Source of the DNA: Acidobacteriota bacterium
Lineage (GTDB): Bacteria; Acidobacteriota; Terriglobia; Terriglobales; Acidobacteriaceae
Assembly: GCA_021781795.1 (NCBI GenBank)
Contig: JAJXWA010000001.1
Span: forward strand, 434,001 to 498,000
Reading direction: 5' to 3'
DNA: 64,000 nt
Below, piece by piece: positions 37,082 to 46,424 of the stretch; the first letter of the stretch is position 1; every line of letters begins with the position of its first letter. The translations under genes were made by a program, and so were the position numbers. Below the pieces are notes generated by a model, which saw only the letters and a list, made by a program, of their open reading frames with translations, was not told the origin of the DNA and did no database searches.

Positions 37082-38190
37082 CTTCCGGAGGAAGTGAAGT
37101 CGGATTGTGCGGGATCGGAAGAAGCTGGGGCAGCGGGATGCACCTCAAAGCGCATCGTGGGCAGTGCTTGAGGATAATGGTTGCGCAGAAACTCCACCAT
37201 CTTCTCTCGCACCAGGCAGCGCAGATCGAAGTTCTCCGACGAGCCCACGGAACTGACGAGGCAGCGCAGTTCCATGGTGCGCTCTGAGAGGTTAGTCACC
37301 TGCAATCCGCAGACGCGGCCATCCCATAGTGAGGATGCGCGCGCGATGCGCTGGAGTTCAGCGCGCAATGGCTCGATTGGCACGGTGTAATCCACATAGA
37401 GGAACGCTGTGCCGAGGATGTCGCTGCGTCGGCGAGTCCAGTTTTGAAAGGGCTGCTCGATGAAGTAGCTGAGGGGCACGACGAGGCGGCGCTCATCCCA
37501 GATCTTCACCACCACGTAGGTATTGGTAATCTCTTCGATGCGTCCCCACTCGCCCTGAATGACCACAACGTCGTCCATGCGGATAGGTTCGCTGAGCGCG
37601 ATCTGCATGCCGGCGATGAGGTTGGACACAGTGGACTTGGCTGCGGCGGCGAGCAGCAGCGAAGCGAGACCGGCAGACGCGAGCAAGCCGGTCCCATAGC
37701 GCCAGAGCGTAGGATCGTGCAGGCTCCAGAGCAACGCCCCCGCATCGAGCACCAGCACGATGCCGATGAGGATGCGGCGAAAGAATTGCATCTGCGTGTG
37801 GACGCGGCGAGCACGCAGATTGTCTGCGACGGTGATGTCAAACCGGTTCAGAGTGAGCGCCTGGAAGACATAGACTGCACCCACGGCAAGCCAGCCTATA
37901 CACACGACAAGCAGAATCCGCACAGCCAGTTCCAACTGCGTGCGGAGTTGAATTGGTATGCGGGGAACAAGCGGCAGCACAATGAGCAGGCCGATCGTGA
38001 GCAGCACGAAGCGAGCCGGCAGCGCCATGTATCTGCCAACGCCGAGAATGCGCCGCTGCGACTCAGTCTGATGGCGACCCACAAAGCGGAAGACGAGGTA
38101 GTGGAATCCGTTGCCGAAGACAATCACGGCACAGAGCAGCGAGATTCCAAGCAGCCAATCGTGCTCAGTCAACGTGTTCAATTGCACCAT
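37078..38190 (-). CDS. MscS-family mechanosensitive channel
   Basis: 370 residues. Four hydrophobic segments in the first half (about 12-30, 58-80, 88-112 and 135-155), then the pore helix region GLASLLLAAAAKSTVSNLIAG and the beta domain LSEPIRMDDVVVIQGEWGRI, EITNTYVVVKIWDERRLVVP, typical of small-conductance channels that release solutes on osmotic downshock. C-terminal alpha/beta domain and a Pro/Ser tail. AAGG stands directly before the ATG. Convergent with the amidohydrolase. Confidence 0.9.
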   Translation of the reverse strand: MVQLNTLTEHDWLLGISLLCAVIVFGNGFHYLVFRFVGRHQTESQRRILGVGRYMALPARFVLLTIGLLIVLPLVPRIPIQLRTQLELAVRILLVVCIGWLAVGAVYVFQALTLNRFDITVADNLRARRVHTQMQFFRRILIGIVLVLDAGALLWSLHDPTLWRYGTGLLASAGLASLLLAAAAKSTVSNLIAGMQIALSEPIRMDDVVVIQGEWGRIEEITNTYVVVKIWDERRLVVPLSYFIEQPFQNWTRRRSDILGTAFLYVDYTVPIEPLRAELQRIARASSLWDGRVCGLQVTNLSERTMELRCLVSSVGSSENFDLRCLVREKMVEFLRNHYPQALPTMRFEVHPAAPASSDPAQSDFTSSGS

Positions 38191-38279
38191 CCTTCACAGG
38201 CGGTTCTGACCCGTTGGACGCGCGGAGGGGGGTTTGTGCTGCCTGATGAAGTAACGAATACTGACCGGATGCAACCTGC

Positions 38280-38285
38280 CATAAT
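38280..38285 (+). promoter_or_regulatory. Putative -10 box for the DMT transporter
   Basis: CATAAT, eight bases before the ATG at 38294; the transcript would start at or within two bases of the ATG. Confidence 0.3.
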
Positions 38286-38293
38286 CCAGAAAG

Positions 38294-39241
38294 ATGAGAA
38301 TGCGCGCCTATCTGCTGATGATCTTCGTGGTTGCGGTGTGGGGATCGACCTTTGTGCTGGTGAAGGGCGCGCTCACTGACGCAACGCCGGCAGCGTTTAA
38401 TCTGGCGCGCATGGCGCTGGCCTTTGTGCTGCTGGCGGTCGCGTACCACCGTGCGTGGCGCGGCATTCGCTGGCAGCATGTGAGCGCAGGCGCGATTGTG
38501 GGCTTCTTCCTCGCCGCGGGCTACCAGTTTCAGACGACCGGACTCGCGCGCACCACGCCGTCCAAATCCGCATTCATCACTGGCCTCGTGGTGGTTCTGG
38601 TGCCTTTGTTTTCCGCAATTCCGCAACTGCGGCCTCCGGAGGTACACGCGCCGCGATGGAATGCCTACACCGGAGCGGCGCTGGGCTTTGCGGGCATCGT
38701 GCTGCTGACCACTCCGGCGCATCCGCACCCGTCCTCGGCATCATCGCTCGCGCAGAGCGCGTTTGCGCTGCTGCCGGATTTTTCATCTATCTGCGCGGGC
38801 GACCTGCTCACACTAGGCTGCGCGGTGGGCTTTGCGCTGCACTGCATCGCTCTGAGCCACTGGTCTCCGCGCGTTCCCTTTCAACCGCTCGCGCTGTTGC
38901 AGATCGGCTTTTGCACGCTCTACATGGCGATCAGCCTGCCGCTGATCGAGCATCCGCAATTGCACTGGACGATGCGTCTGAGTGTGGCGCTCATGATTGC
39001 GGCGGCACTGGCAACCGCTGCGGCGTTCTCGATTCAAAGCTGGGCGCAGTCGGTGCTGCCTTCCACGCATATTGCGTTGCTGCTGACGCTGGAGCCGGTC
39101 TTCGCGTGGATCACGTCGTTTCTTTTCACCGGAGAGCGGCTTGGGCTGCGCCCGACGGCAGGTGCGCTGCTCATCCTGTCGGGAATCGCGCTCACCGAAC
39201 TGGCGCCGCAGCCTCACGTGCCCTCGGCCCATGAGGCTTGA
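38294..39241 (+). CDS. EamA/DMT-family transporter
   Basis: 315 residues with ten hydrophobic segments in two EamA repeats. Signature regions: FVVAVWGSTFVLVKGAL in helix 1, PAAFNLARMALAFVLLAV in helix 2, GLARTTPSKSAFITGLVVVL in helix 3-4, and LLLTLEPVFAWITSFLFTGE in the second repeat. Drug/metabolite exporters of this type are inner-membrane proteins with varied substrates; none can be named. Divergent from mscS by 103 bases, convergent with the M28 gene. Confidence 0.88.
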   Translation: MRMRAYLLMIFVVAVWGSTFVLVKGALTDATPAAFNLARMALAFVLLAVAYHRAWRGIRWQHVSAGAIVGFFLAAGYQFQTTGLARTTPSKSAFITGLVVVLVPLFSAIPQLRPPEVHAPRWNAYTGAALGFAGIVLLTTPAHPHPSSASSLAQSAFALLPDFSSICAGDLLTLGCAVGFALHCIALSHWSPRVPFQPLALLQIGFCTLYMAISLPLIEHPQLHWTMRLSVALMIAAALATAAAFSIQSWAQSVLPSTHIALLLTLEPVFAWITSFLFTGERLGLRPTAGALLILSGIALTELAPQPHVPSAHEA

Positions 39242-39253
39242 CCGTTCCACTAT

Positions 39254-40768
39254 TTATCGTGGAGCCGGTTCCGCCGCATCAGCCAGAGCGTAGGACAGCA
39301 CGGCCATCACCGCGGCATTTTCACTCAGGTGCTTTGGATTCACCTTGTCAAAAGTATCGGCTGCGGTGTGGTGATAGTTGAAGTAGAAGCGGCTGTCCTG
39401 AATGGGCGCAAAGCTTGGCACTCCATCCATCGTGAGATTTGCGATGTCTTCACCGGTCTCTGGAGTGGCGGTGAGTATCCCAGCTCCGATGGGCTCCAGC
39501 GCCTGCGCCACGGGCCGCAGCCACGCGGCGAGCGCGGGCTTGCCTGCGTAGTAGATGCCGGTGGGATGGTCGGCCCCGAGGTCGCTCTCCAGCGCGCCGA
39601 TGTGCTGCGCCAGTTCTGCTTTGTGGTCGGCAAGATAGGCTGCAGCGCCTTCGGAACCTTCTTCTTCGCTCATCCATGCGACAAAGCGCACCGTGCGCCG
39701 CGGATGGAGGTTGAGCAGCTTCAGGAGATGGATGGTCTGCATCGAAACGGCGACGCCCGCGCCGTCATCAATCGCGCCGGTGCCGAGGTCCCACGAATCC
39801 AGATGACCGGAGACGATGACGACCTGCTCGGGGTGCTCAGTTCCCTTCCAGTCGGCGATGACGTTGTACCCGGTGGCGTCGGGCAGCGTCTGCGGCGTGA
39901 GGGTGAGGTGCAAGGAGACCGGACCTTGACTGGAGAGGGTCTTGAGGAGATCGGCATCTTCGGCTGTCACGGCGGCTGCGGGTATCTTTGGCAGCTTGTC
40001 GGAGTAGACGGTCATGCCGGTATGCGGAAGGCGAAAGTCGGCGCCACCCACCGAGCGGACGAGGACAGCCACAGCGCCCACGCTCGCGGCCACAACCGGT
40101 CCCGCACCGCGATAAATTACGGCATTGCCGTAGGCCTGATCACCGCTTCCCGTGGCGGCCATCTCTTTATCAAACGCGTGGTTGAAGAGCAGAATTTTTC
40201 CCTCCGCCGCGTGGGGCGGCAGGGCGCGAAGCTGACCCCAGTTGTCCACCACGACGACGGGCGCCGTAATGCCCTCGGCGGGCGTGGCCGTGCTGCCGCC
40301 GAGCGCGGTAAGGACGATCTTCTGGGTGGTGCCGGACGTCTGACCGGGCCAGGAGACCAGCTCGCCCGTCTCTGCGCCACGGATCCAGTGCGGAACAGAC
40401 GCCTTTTCCAGCGTCACATCCGCACCCAGCGCTCGCATCTCGGCTGCCACGTAATCCACCGCCTGCTGAGCCTGGGGCGAGCCGCTGAGCCGCGGACCGA
40501 TGTTGTCCGTGAGATGGCGCAACTCGTCCAGTGCGTAGGGATCCTGCATGGCGGCATCGCGGAGGCGGGACATGGCTGCAAGTTGGTCCGGGGTCCACGC
40601 GGAGCCTGAGTTCTTGCCCGTCACCTCGGCCATCAGTCGATCCAGATAACCGGAGATTGGATCGGCGGGTTTGGAGGGTGCGCTCTGCGCGCTTGCGGTG
40701 CAGGCGATCCCCGCCCATGAAAGAACCGCAAGACGGGCAGCAGAAGAGGACAGCATGAAAAGGCGCAT
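39254..40768 (-). CDS. Exported M28-family metallopeptidase
   Basis: 504 residues from the ATG at 40768; a GTG five codons upstream is possible. Signal peptide RLFMLSSSAARLAVLSWAG to TASAQS. Carboxypeptidase Q-like order: N-terminal helical part, PA-domain insert (AEGKILLFNHAFDKEM), then zinc site VIVSGHLDSWDLGTGAIDDG, EE motif WMSEEEGSEGA, LESDLGADHPTGI and the last histidine in YFNYHHTAADTFDKV. Probably periplasmic peptide degradation. No ribosome site was evident at any candidate start. Confidence 0.92.
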   Translation of the reverse strand: MRLFMLSSSAARLAVLSWAGIACTASAQSAPSKPADPISGYLDRLMAEVTGKNSGSAWTPDQLAAMSRLRDAAMQDPYALDELRHLTDNIGPRLSGSPQAQQAVDYVAAEMRALGADVTLEKASVPHWIRGAETGELVSWPGQTSGTTQKIVLTALGGSTATPAEGITAPVVVVDNWGQLRALPPHAAEGKILLFNHAFDKEMAATGSGDQAYGNAVIYRGAGPVVAASVGAVAVLVRSVGGADFRLPHTGMTVYSDKLPKIPAAAVTAEDADLLKTLSSQGPVSLHLTLTPQTLPDATGYNVIADWKGTEHPEQVVIVSGHLDSWDLGTGAIDDGAGVAVSMQTIHLLKLLNLHPRRTVRFVAWMSEEEGSEGAAAYLADHKAELAQHIGALESDLGADHPTGIYYAGKPALAAWLRPVAQALEPIGAGILTATPETGEDIANLTMDGVPSFAPIQDSRFYFNYHHTAADTFDKVNPKHLSENAAVMAVLSYALADAAEPAPR

Positions 40769-40942
40769 GCTGGATGGTAGCACGGCTGTTTTGCAACTCT
40801 TTCATTGCGCAGGCGTCTATAAGGTTGAGTTTGGAGCCGGGCCCCGCCGTGAGGGGGCAAGGCCGCATCGAAATGTCTATACTGTGGTTGTCGCATTCAA
40901 ACCCGGCCCACGGGCTGGCCTACCAACGAGGTTATTCACTCC

Positions 40943-42586
40943 ATGAATTCGCTGATTGAACGGCTGCGTACACGCCGTCTTGCTTCAGTCTTTGTTTTGC
41001 TGGCCACCCTTTCTGTAGCTATCGTGGCCGGCTCTTTTGCCGCGCATGGCGTGCGCGGGCAGGAAAAGCAGAATGACAGCTCGGATGCGACTCCCCTGAA
41101 GGTGGTCAACTCGACGGTACCGCCAAATGAGTTTGTGAAGATTGCGAAGGCGGTCGGTCCGGCAGTCGTGAACATCAATACGCAGACTTTTCCCAAGCAA
41201 TCCAATAACAAGGGCCGCCGAAGCTTTCACGGCCACGTCTTCCAGCAGCCGCAGAGCCCGGATGACAATGGAGACGACCAAGGCCAACAGGGGCAGGATC
41301 AGCAGGGCCAGGACAACTTCCAGGACTTCTTTAACCGCTTCTTCGGCGGACAGATGCCGGACCAGGGCGGTGACCAGGGCGGAGGCGTGCAGGAATCGCT
41401 CGGCTCGGGTTTTATTGTGGACCCGAAGGGCTACATCATCACCAACAACCATGTGGTCGAGAAGGCCGACAAGATCTACGTGAAGCTCTCGACTGACCCG
41501 GATACTCAGGACCTGGGACGCCCGGCGCGTGTCATCGGCACGGACAAGGCGACCGATCTGGCCGTGATCAAGATCGACACGAATACGCCGCTGCCGACAG
41601 TGAAGATGGGGAACTCTGACGCGGCGCAGGTGGGCGACTGGGTCGAAGCCATCGGCAGCCCGTTTGCGCTCTCGCAGACGGTGACAGCAGGCATTATCTC
41701 CGCGAAGAATCGCACCATTGAGCCAGGAGCAAGCGGCCAGTTTCAGCACTTCATCCAGACCGATGCGGCCATCAATCCGGGCAACTCCGGCGGCCCGCTG
41801 CTGAACATGAACGGCGAAGTGATTGGCGTGAACACGGCCATCTTCACGCAGTCCGCCGGATACCAGGGCATCGGCTTTGCGATGCCCTCGAACACGGTGG
41901 TCTCTGTTTACAACGACCTCATCAGCCCCAGCCACAAGGTCACACGCGGTTCCATCGGCATCCAGTTCCGCGAGGGGCTGTCCGGCGCCGTGAATCGTGT
42001 CTACGGATTCAAGAACGGCGTGCTGGTGCAGGAAGTGCAGCCCGGCGGACCGGCGGATAAGGCCGGACTGAAGGCGGGCGACATCATCACCTCCATTGAC
42101 GGACGAAACATTAAGGACGGCGATGATCTGGTGAACGAGATTGCCAGCCGCAGGCCCGGCAGTACGGCGCGGCTCGGATATATTCGCGACGGCAAGCCCG
42201 TGGATACCACGGTGACGATTGGCGATCGCGACAAGGTCTTCGCCAACCTGACCGGCCCGCAGATGCCTGCTGCCCCTGAGGAACAGGGCGACGCCGGCGA
42301 AGCTACGCTGGGCATCGTAGTACACGAGACGCCTCAGGCGATGGCCAGCAAGATTCATGCACAGGGCCTGCTGATTGAGTCGGTGCGGACCGGTTCCTTC
42401 GCCGACCTGCAAGGGCTGGTGCCGGGGCTGGTGATTACACACATCAACAAGCAGTCAACGGCCACAAAGGCGGAGTACGACGCGATTGTGAAGAAGCTGA
42501 AGACGGGCGACGATGTGGTTTTTGAAGTCATCGATCCGCGCCACCCCGAGGCAGGCATCAACTATATCGGCGGCACGCTGCAGTAA
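40943..42586 (+). CDS. HtrA/DegP-type serine protease with two PDZ domains
   Basis: 547 residues, periplasmic quality-control protease. N-terminal membrane anchor or signal (LASVFVLLATLSVAIVAGSF), a Gln/Asp/Gly-rich linker (about 105-148), protease domain with catalytic H170 (TNNHVVE), D205 (ATDLAVI) and S282 (NPGNSGGP), then PDZ1 (about 310-410, GVLVQEVQPGGPADKAGLK) and PDZ2 (about 450-545, GLLIESVRTGSFADLQGLVP). A TATACT box lies at 40878. Followed by a strong terminator. Confidence 0.94.
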   Translation: MNSLIERLRTRRLASVFVLLATLSVAIVAGSFAAHGVRGQEKQNDSSDATPLKVVNSTVPPNEFVKIAKAVGPAVVNINTQTFPKQSNNKGRRSFHGHVFQQPQSPDDNGDDQGQQGQDQQGQDNFQDFFNRFFGGQMPDQGGDQGGGVQESLGSGFIVDPKGYIITNNHVVEKADKIYVKLSTDPDTQDLGRPARVIGTDKATDLAVIKIDTNTPLPTVKMGNSDAAQVGDWVEAIGSPFALSQTVTAGIISAKNRTIEPGASGQFQHFIQTDAAINPGNSGGPLLNMNGEVIGVNTAIFTQSAGYQGIGFAMPSNTVVSVYNDLISPSHKVTRGSIGIQFREGLSGAVNRVYGFKNGVLVQEVQPGGPADKAGLKAGDIITSIDGRNIKDGDDLVNEIASRRPGSTARLGYIRDGKPVDTTVTIGDRDKVFANLTGPQMPAAPEEQGDAGEATLGIVVHETPQAMASKIHAQGLLIESVRTGSFADLQGLVPGLVITHINKQSTATKAEYDAIVKKLKTGDDVVFEVIDPRHPEAGINYIGGTLQ

Positions 42587-42599
42587 GCCCTGAACCCGT

Positions 42600-42642
42600 A
42601 AGTGGCCCGGAGTGTGAAAGTTGCTCCGGGCCACTTCTTTTT
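42600..42642 (+). terminator. Strong intrinsic terminator after htrA-type gene
   Basis: 13-bp stem AAGTGGCCCGGAG (42600-42612)/CTCCGGGCCACTT (42624-42636) with an 11-base loop, followed by CTTTTT. Confidence 0.92.
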
Positions 42643-42780
42643 GTGCGCGACTTGCAAGAATCTGCGTCTAACCTAGGTATGACCTTTGGCTCGTCGAGGG
42701 CCCGTTAATTTGGCGGACTCGCTGCGGATTCGCTAAGATAATCGAGTACGCTTTGATCTGTATTTTTGAGGTGGTCCAGA

Positions 42781-43263
42781 ATGCTTTCATTTCGAGCAAG
42801 TCTGGGAATTGTCATGTCGATGGCGCTGGTGGCGTCGCCGGCTTTTGCGACGCGCTCCCACAAAGCCCCCGGCACGAAGCACCACTCCGCTCACTCTACC
42901 CGGAGCCATAAGTCCTCCCGCCGCAGTGCGCGCCGTGTGCACGGTCAGCAGGCGATCCAGCCCGAACGGGTGACGCAGATTCAGCAAGCTCTGATTCACG
43001 AGCACTATCTGAGCGGAGAGGCCAGCGGGCAGTGGGATTCCACAACGCAGGCTGCCATGCAGAAGTTCCAGGCCGACAACGGCTGGCAGACGAGGATTAT
43101 GCCCGACTCGCGCGCGCTGAAGAAGCTGGGTCTTGGGCCGGATTACTCCGATGCGATCAATGCAAAGACCGCATCCTTCAACGATCCGCCGCCCATCAGC
43201 TCGATTCCATCCACACAGGCGGAGGGATTCGCCTCTGCGGCCGGAACCGCCGGCAGCAACTGA
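42781..43263 (+). CDS. Exported peptidoglycan-binding domain protein
   Basis: About 160 residues; start at the ATG next to 42781, which has GAGGTGG eight bases upstream. Signal peptide (ASLGIVMSMALVASPAFA), a His/Ser/Lys/Arg-rich stretch, then a PG_binding_1 domain: RVTQIQQALIHEHYLSGE, GQWDSTTQAAMQKFQADNG, ALKKLGLGP. A C-terminal low-complexity tail follows. Probably a cell-wall binding accessory protein in the periplasm; no hydrolase domain. Confidence 0.82.
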   Translation: MLSFRASLGIVMSMALVASPAFATRSHKAPGTKHHSAHSTRSHKSSRRSARRVHGQQAIQPERVTQIQQALIHEHYLSGEASGQWDSTTQAAMQKFQADNGWQTRIMPDSRALKKLGLGPDYSDAINAKTASFNDPPPISSIPSTQAEGFASAAGTAGSN

Positions 43264-43351
43264 GGCACCACCTGCGCGGCTGCGCGAAACTGCCAAGCAG
43301 ATGCGCAGCGGGACGGACCTGCAGACAACCTGAAAGTCTTTGAAGAAATAG

Positions 43352-43377
43352 AAAGGGCCGCATGATTGCGGCCCTTT
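43352..43377. terminator. Bidirectional terminator
   Basis: Stem AAAGGGCCGCA (43352-43362)/TGCGGCCCTTT (43367-43377) with loop TGAT, followed by T. It serves both convergent genes. Confidence 0.85.
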
Positions 43378-43402
43378 TGATTTGCCCGTCTGCTCCACCG
43401 GG

Positions 43403-44974
43403 TTACATGTGCATGGGCGGAATGCCTTGCAGCAGGAACTCATAGCGCGGACGAAGCGTGTCCGGCCCGGACGTGATGGGATTGTTCAGGTGGATCAGCG
43501 GGTAGCCGTCATCGTTGTACTTCGGCCACTCGGGCAGGCCCTCGCCGTTGGGATTTCCGGTCTTTGCAAAGTTGGTCCAGTAGCCCATCATCTCGTCGCT
43601 CATCTTGCGATCTTCAGGGCGGATGGTCCAGCCGGGGCGCGTGTCGAGGGTGCCAAAGACATACTCGATGTCGTCGGAGTGGAAGACGAAGGTACCGGGG
43701 TGGTATTTGCTGGGCAGCGCCGGGAGCTCAAAGTGATAGCGATAGACGGCTGCATCGCCTGTCTTGCGCTGAGCTTCAATCCACTTCCAGGTGCCAAAGG
43801 CGATGAACGAATCCCCGCCGAAATCAATCGCGGAGCGCAGCGCCTGCGCGTCTGTGTCGCCCGGATAGAGCTTGAGGAACTCTGCCGCACGATCCTTGAA
43901 GAGCCCATCAGCCATTCCCTTCCACTGCTCGACGGTCATGCCGCGCATGCCGAAGAAGCTGCCCTCATCGGCATTCCAACCGGCGAGCAGGGGCACGTGC
44001 GCCTGCTTGCCCGCTGCGTAGGTCTCCGGCACCGGCTCAGTGAGGAAGCGGCCGTCGATGACCGGCGAGAAGCGTGGCGCGTCCTTCTTCATTGCCGCTT
44101 CCAGAATCTTGTCGGTGGGGATGGCGCGCAGGTCGTCCAGAGAGTGTGCGCCGAGCGATTCCACCCATGGATCGTCTATCTTGACCCGCTCGGCGACCGT
44201 TTCGCCGCCAAGGTTCAGCGCGCTGGGAAATGCCCCACCGCTCTCGCCGATGGCCTTCTGGAAAAGCCCCTGCGCCATGGGCGACGCCATCAGCGTGCTC
44301 ACGGCAAAGGATCCGGCGCTCTCGCCAAAGATGGTCACGTTGCCGGGATTGCCCCCGAAGCTGCGAATATTGTCCTGCACCCAGTGGAGCGCGGAGACCA
44401 TGTCGAGGAGCCCGTAGTTGCCCGCGTTGCCGTCGGCCTCTTTGGCCAGTGCGCTGGTTGCAAGAAAGCCAAATACGCCGAGGCGATAGTTGATGGTGAC
44501 GAGCACTACGCCGCGCAGTGGCAGAAAGTCGCCATTGTGCCGCGGCTCAGAGCTGGCGCCGCCCGAGTACCCGCCGCCATGAATCCAGAACATCACCGGG
44601 AGGTTGCTCTTGGCCTTTGCATCGGCGGGCGCGTAGACATTCAGATAGAGGCAGTCTTCGCTGGGGCCGGGGTCCTGAAAGACCATGTCGTCGAAGACGT
44701 GACCCTGCGCGCAGTGATGTCCAAATTGCGATGCGTCTCGCGTGCCCTTCCATGCTGCGGGTTGCCGCGGCGCGGCCCAGCGCAAGCTGCCCACGGGAGG
44801 CGCTGCGTAGGGCAGCCCGAGAAAGGCCTTGACCTTACCTTCATTGATAGTTTTGCCATGCACCTTGCCCTGTGCCGTCTTCACCGTAAGCGGGTCGGCA
44901 TGCAGGGCTGTCGAAAACAGAATCGTCATGGCCACAAGCAGCAGGGCGGCAAGCCCCGTAGAAAACCGTTTCAT
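43403..44974 (-). CDS. Exported type-B carboxylesterase
   Basis: 523 residues from the ATG at 44974, with GGAGGAATTTTGAGA before it. Signal peptide FSTGLAALLLVAMTILFSTA. The serine hydrolase has VMFWIHGGGYSGGAS (oxyanion hole), nucleophile S219 in VTIFGESAGS, an acid residue in NADEGSFFG and the histidine in HSDDIEYVFG. A conserved EDCLYLNVYAP segment supports the family. Hydrolyses carboxylic esters in the periplasm or outside; natural substrate unknown. It follows lysA on the same strand by 83 bases. Confidence 0.9.
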   Translation of the reverse strand: MKRFSTGLAALLLVAMTILFSTALHADPLTVKTAQGKVHGKTINEGKVKAFLGLPYAAPPVGSLRWAAPRQPAAWKGTRDASQFGHHCAQGHVFDDMVFQDPGPSEDCLYLNVYAPADAKAKSNLPVMFWIHGGGYSGGASSEPRHNGDFLPLRGVVLVTINYRLGVFGFLATSALAKEADGNAGNYGLLDMVSALHWVQDNIRSFGGNPGNVTIFGESAGSFAVSTLMASPMAQGLFQKAIGESGGAFPSALNLGGETVAERVKIDDPWVESLGAHSLDDLRAIPTDKILEAAMKKDAPRFSPVIDGRFLTEPVPETYAAGKQAHVPLLAGWNADEGSFFGMRGMTVEQWKGMADGLFKDRAAEFLKLYPGDTDAQALRSAIDFGGDSFIAFGTWKWIEAQRKTGDAAVYRYHFELPALPSKYHPGTFVFHSDDIEYVFGTLDTRPGWTIRPEDRKMSDEMMGYWTNFAKTGNPNGEGLPEWPKYNDDGYPLIHLNNPITSGPDTLRPRYEFLLQGIPPMHM

Positions 44975-45057
44975 TCTCAAAATTCCTCCGCGCACAACCT
45001 TACAGGGACGAGCGCCCAAAGACCAGAGTTGCAGCTGATGAAGGAATTTTTCGCGCG

Positions 45058-46353
45058 TCAGTCCTCGATGACGTGAATCTCAGGAGCAAGCAGGTCCGCA
45101 ATGGTCTCGCGTCTGCGAATGAGGCGCGCCTTGCGGCCCTCGACCAGAACCTCTGCCGGGCGAGGGCGCGTGTTGTAGTTGGAGCTTTGCGCCATGCCGT
45201 AAGCGCCTGCGTCCAGCAGCGCAATCAAATCGCCAGGCGCAAGCGGCGCCAGACTGCGGTCCCGCGCAAAGAAGTCGCCGGACTCGCAAACCGGCCCGAC
45301 CACGTCCACGACGCGCGGCTTCCCTGCCCGTGGCCGCACGGGCACAATTTCGTGGTGCGCCTGATAGAGCGCCGGACGGATCAGGTCATTCATGGCCGCA
45401 TCGGTAATCACAAAGGTCTTGCTGCCGTTGCGCTTGACATGCAGCACGCGCGCCAGCAGCGCGCCGGCCTGCGCCACCAGAAAGCGGCCCGGTTCCAGTA
45501 GCAGGCGGCCTGTGTAGCCGTCGAGCGCATTCTCCAGCGCCTGCGCGTATTCGCGGACTTTGGCTGCCGCATCGAAGCTGCCCCCGTGATAATCGATGCC
45601 AAGGCCGCCTCCGGCATCAATTGAGCACAGCGGGATACCGGCGCGATCCAACTGGCGCACCAGGCGATGCACGCGCTCCAGCGCCGCGCCAAAAGGATCG
45701 GCGGAGCGAATCTGCGACCCGATATGGACGCTGATGCCGTGCGCCTCAAGCCAGCGATTGCCCGCGACCGATTTGTAGAGGGCCAGCCCGCGACGAATGT
45801 CGATGCCGAACTTGTGCTCGCGCAGACCGGTGGAGATGTAGGGATGCGTCTCCGCAAAGACGTCGGGATTGACGCGGAGTGCGAAGCGCGCCTTCCGCTT
45901 GAGGCGGCGGGCGCGGTCCGCGAGGAGCTCGAGCTCGGCTTCGCTCTCCACGTTGAATTCAAGGATGCCGGACTCAAGTGCAAAGTCCATCTCAGCGGGC
46001 GTTTTGCCGACTCCGGAAAAAACGACACGGCCGGCGGAGTCCGGCGCAGCCGCGAGCACGCGCTCCAGTTCCCCGCCAGAGACGATGTCGAAGCCCGCGC
46101 CGTGCTGGGCTAGCAACGCGAGGATCGCCAGCGCAGAGTTGGCTTTCACCGCATAGCAGACCAGTGTGTCGTGCCCGGCAAAGGCCTGCTGGAAGAGGCG
46201 CAGGCGCTCCAGAATCTGATCGGCAGAGTAGACGTAGAGCGGCGTGCCAAACTGGCGTGCGAGTTTCCCGAGCGAGACAGCGCCGCAATAGAGGCCGCTC
46301 CCCGGCTGCGGGATGTGAAAGGGGCGAGGCGATGCAGTGGAGGCAGAGGTCAA
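45058..46353 (-). CDS. lysA: Diaminopimelate decarboxylase
   Basis: 431 residues, TTG start and weak ribosome site. PLP enzyme making lysine from meso-diaminopimelate. PLP-lysine in CYAVKANSALAIL, phosphate-binding HIGSQIRSADPF and GGGLGIDYHGG, EPGRFLVAQAGALL and the substrate segment GPVCESGDFFARDR, with YGMAQSSNYNTRPRP near the C-terminus. Length and order are normal for LysA. Upstream lies an alpha/beta hydrolase with a 71-base gap; downstream the esterase. No other lysine gene is near. Confidence 0.94.
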   Translation of the reverse strand: MTSASTASPRPFHIPQPGSGLYCGAVSLGKLARQFGTPLYVYSADQILERLRLFQQAFAGHDTLVCYAVKANSALAILALLAQHGAGFDIVSGGELERVLAAAPDSAGRVVFSGVGKTPAEMDFALESGILEFNVESEAELELLADRARRLKRKARFALRVNPDVFAETHPYISTGLREHKFGIDIRRGLALYKSVAGNRWLEAHGISVHIGSQIRSADPFGAALERVHRLVRQLDRAGIPLCSIDAGGGLGIDYHGGSFDAAAKVREYAQALENALDGYTGRLLLEPGRFLVAQAGALLARVLHVKRNGSKTFVITDAAMNDLIRPALYQAHHEIVPVRPRAGKPRVVDVVGPVCESGDFFARDRSLAPLAPGDLIALLDAGAYGMAQSSNYNTRPRPAEVLVEGRKARLIRRRETIADLLAPEIHVIED

Positions 46354-46424
46354 GAGGGCGATCCAATCGTGAGCGTTACTTTGAGGCTATCGCATCTGCC
46401 AGCGAGGCAGGCTTGCATTTTGAA

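Noticed and set aside
40985-42442. Minus-strand frame opposite the HtrA gene
   Set aside because: The plus strand encodes a complete HtrA with catalytic triad; the other frame has no recognisable domain.
43382-45076. Plus-strand frame opposite the carboxylesterase
   Set aside because: Antisense to a gene with clear signal peptide, ribosome site and catalytic residues.
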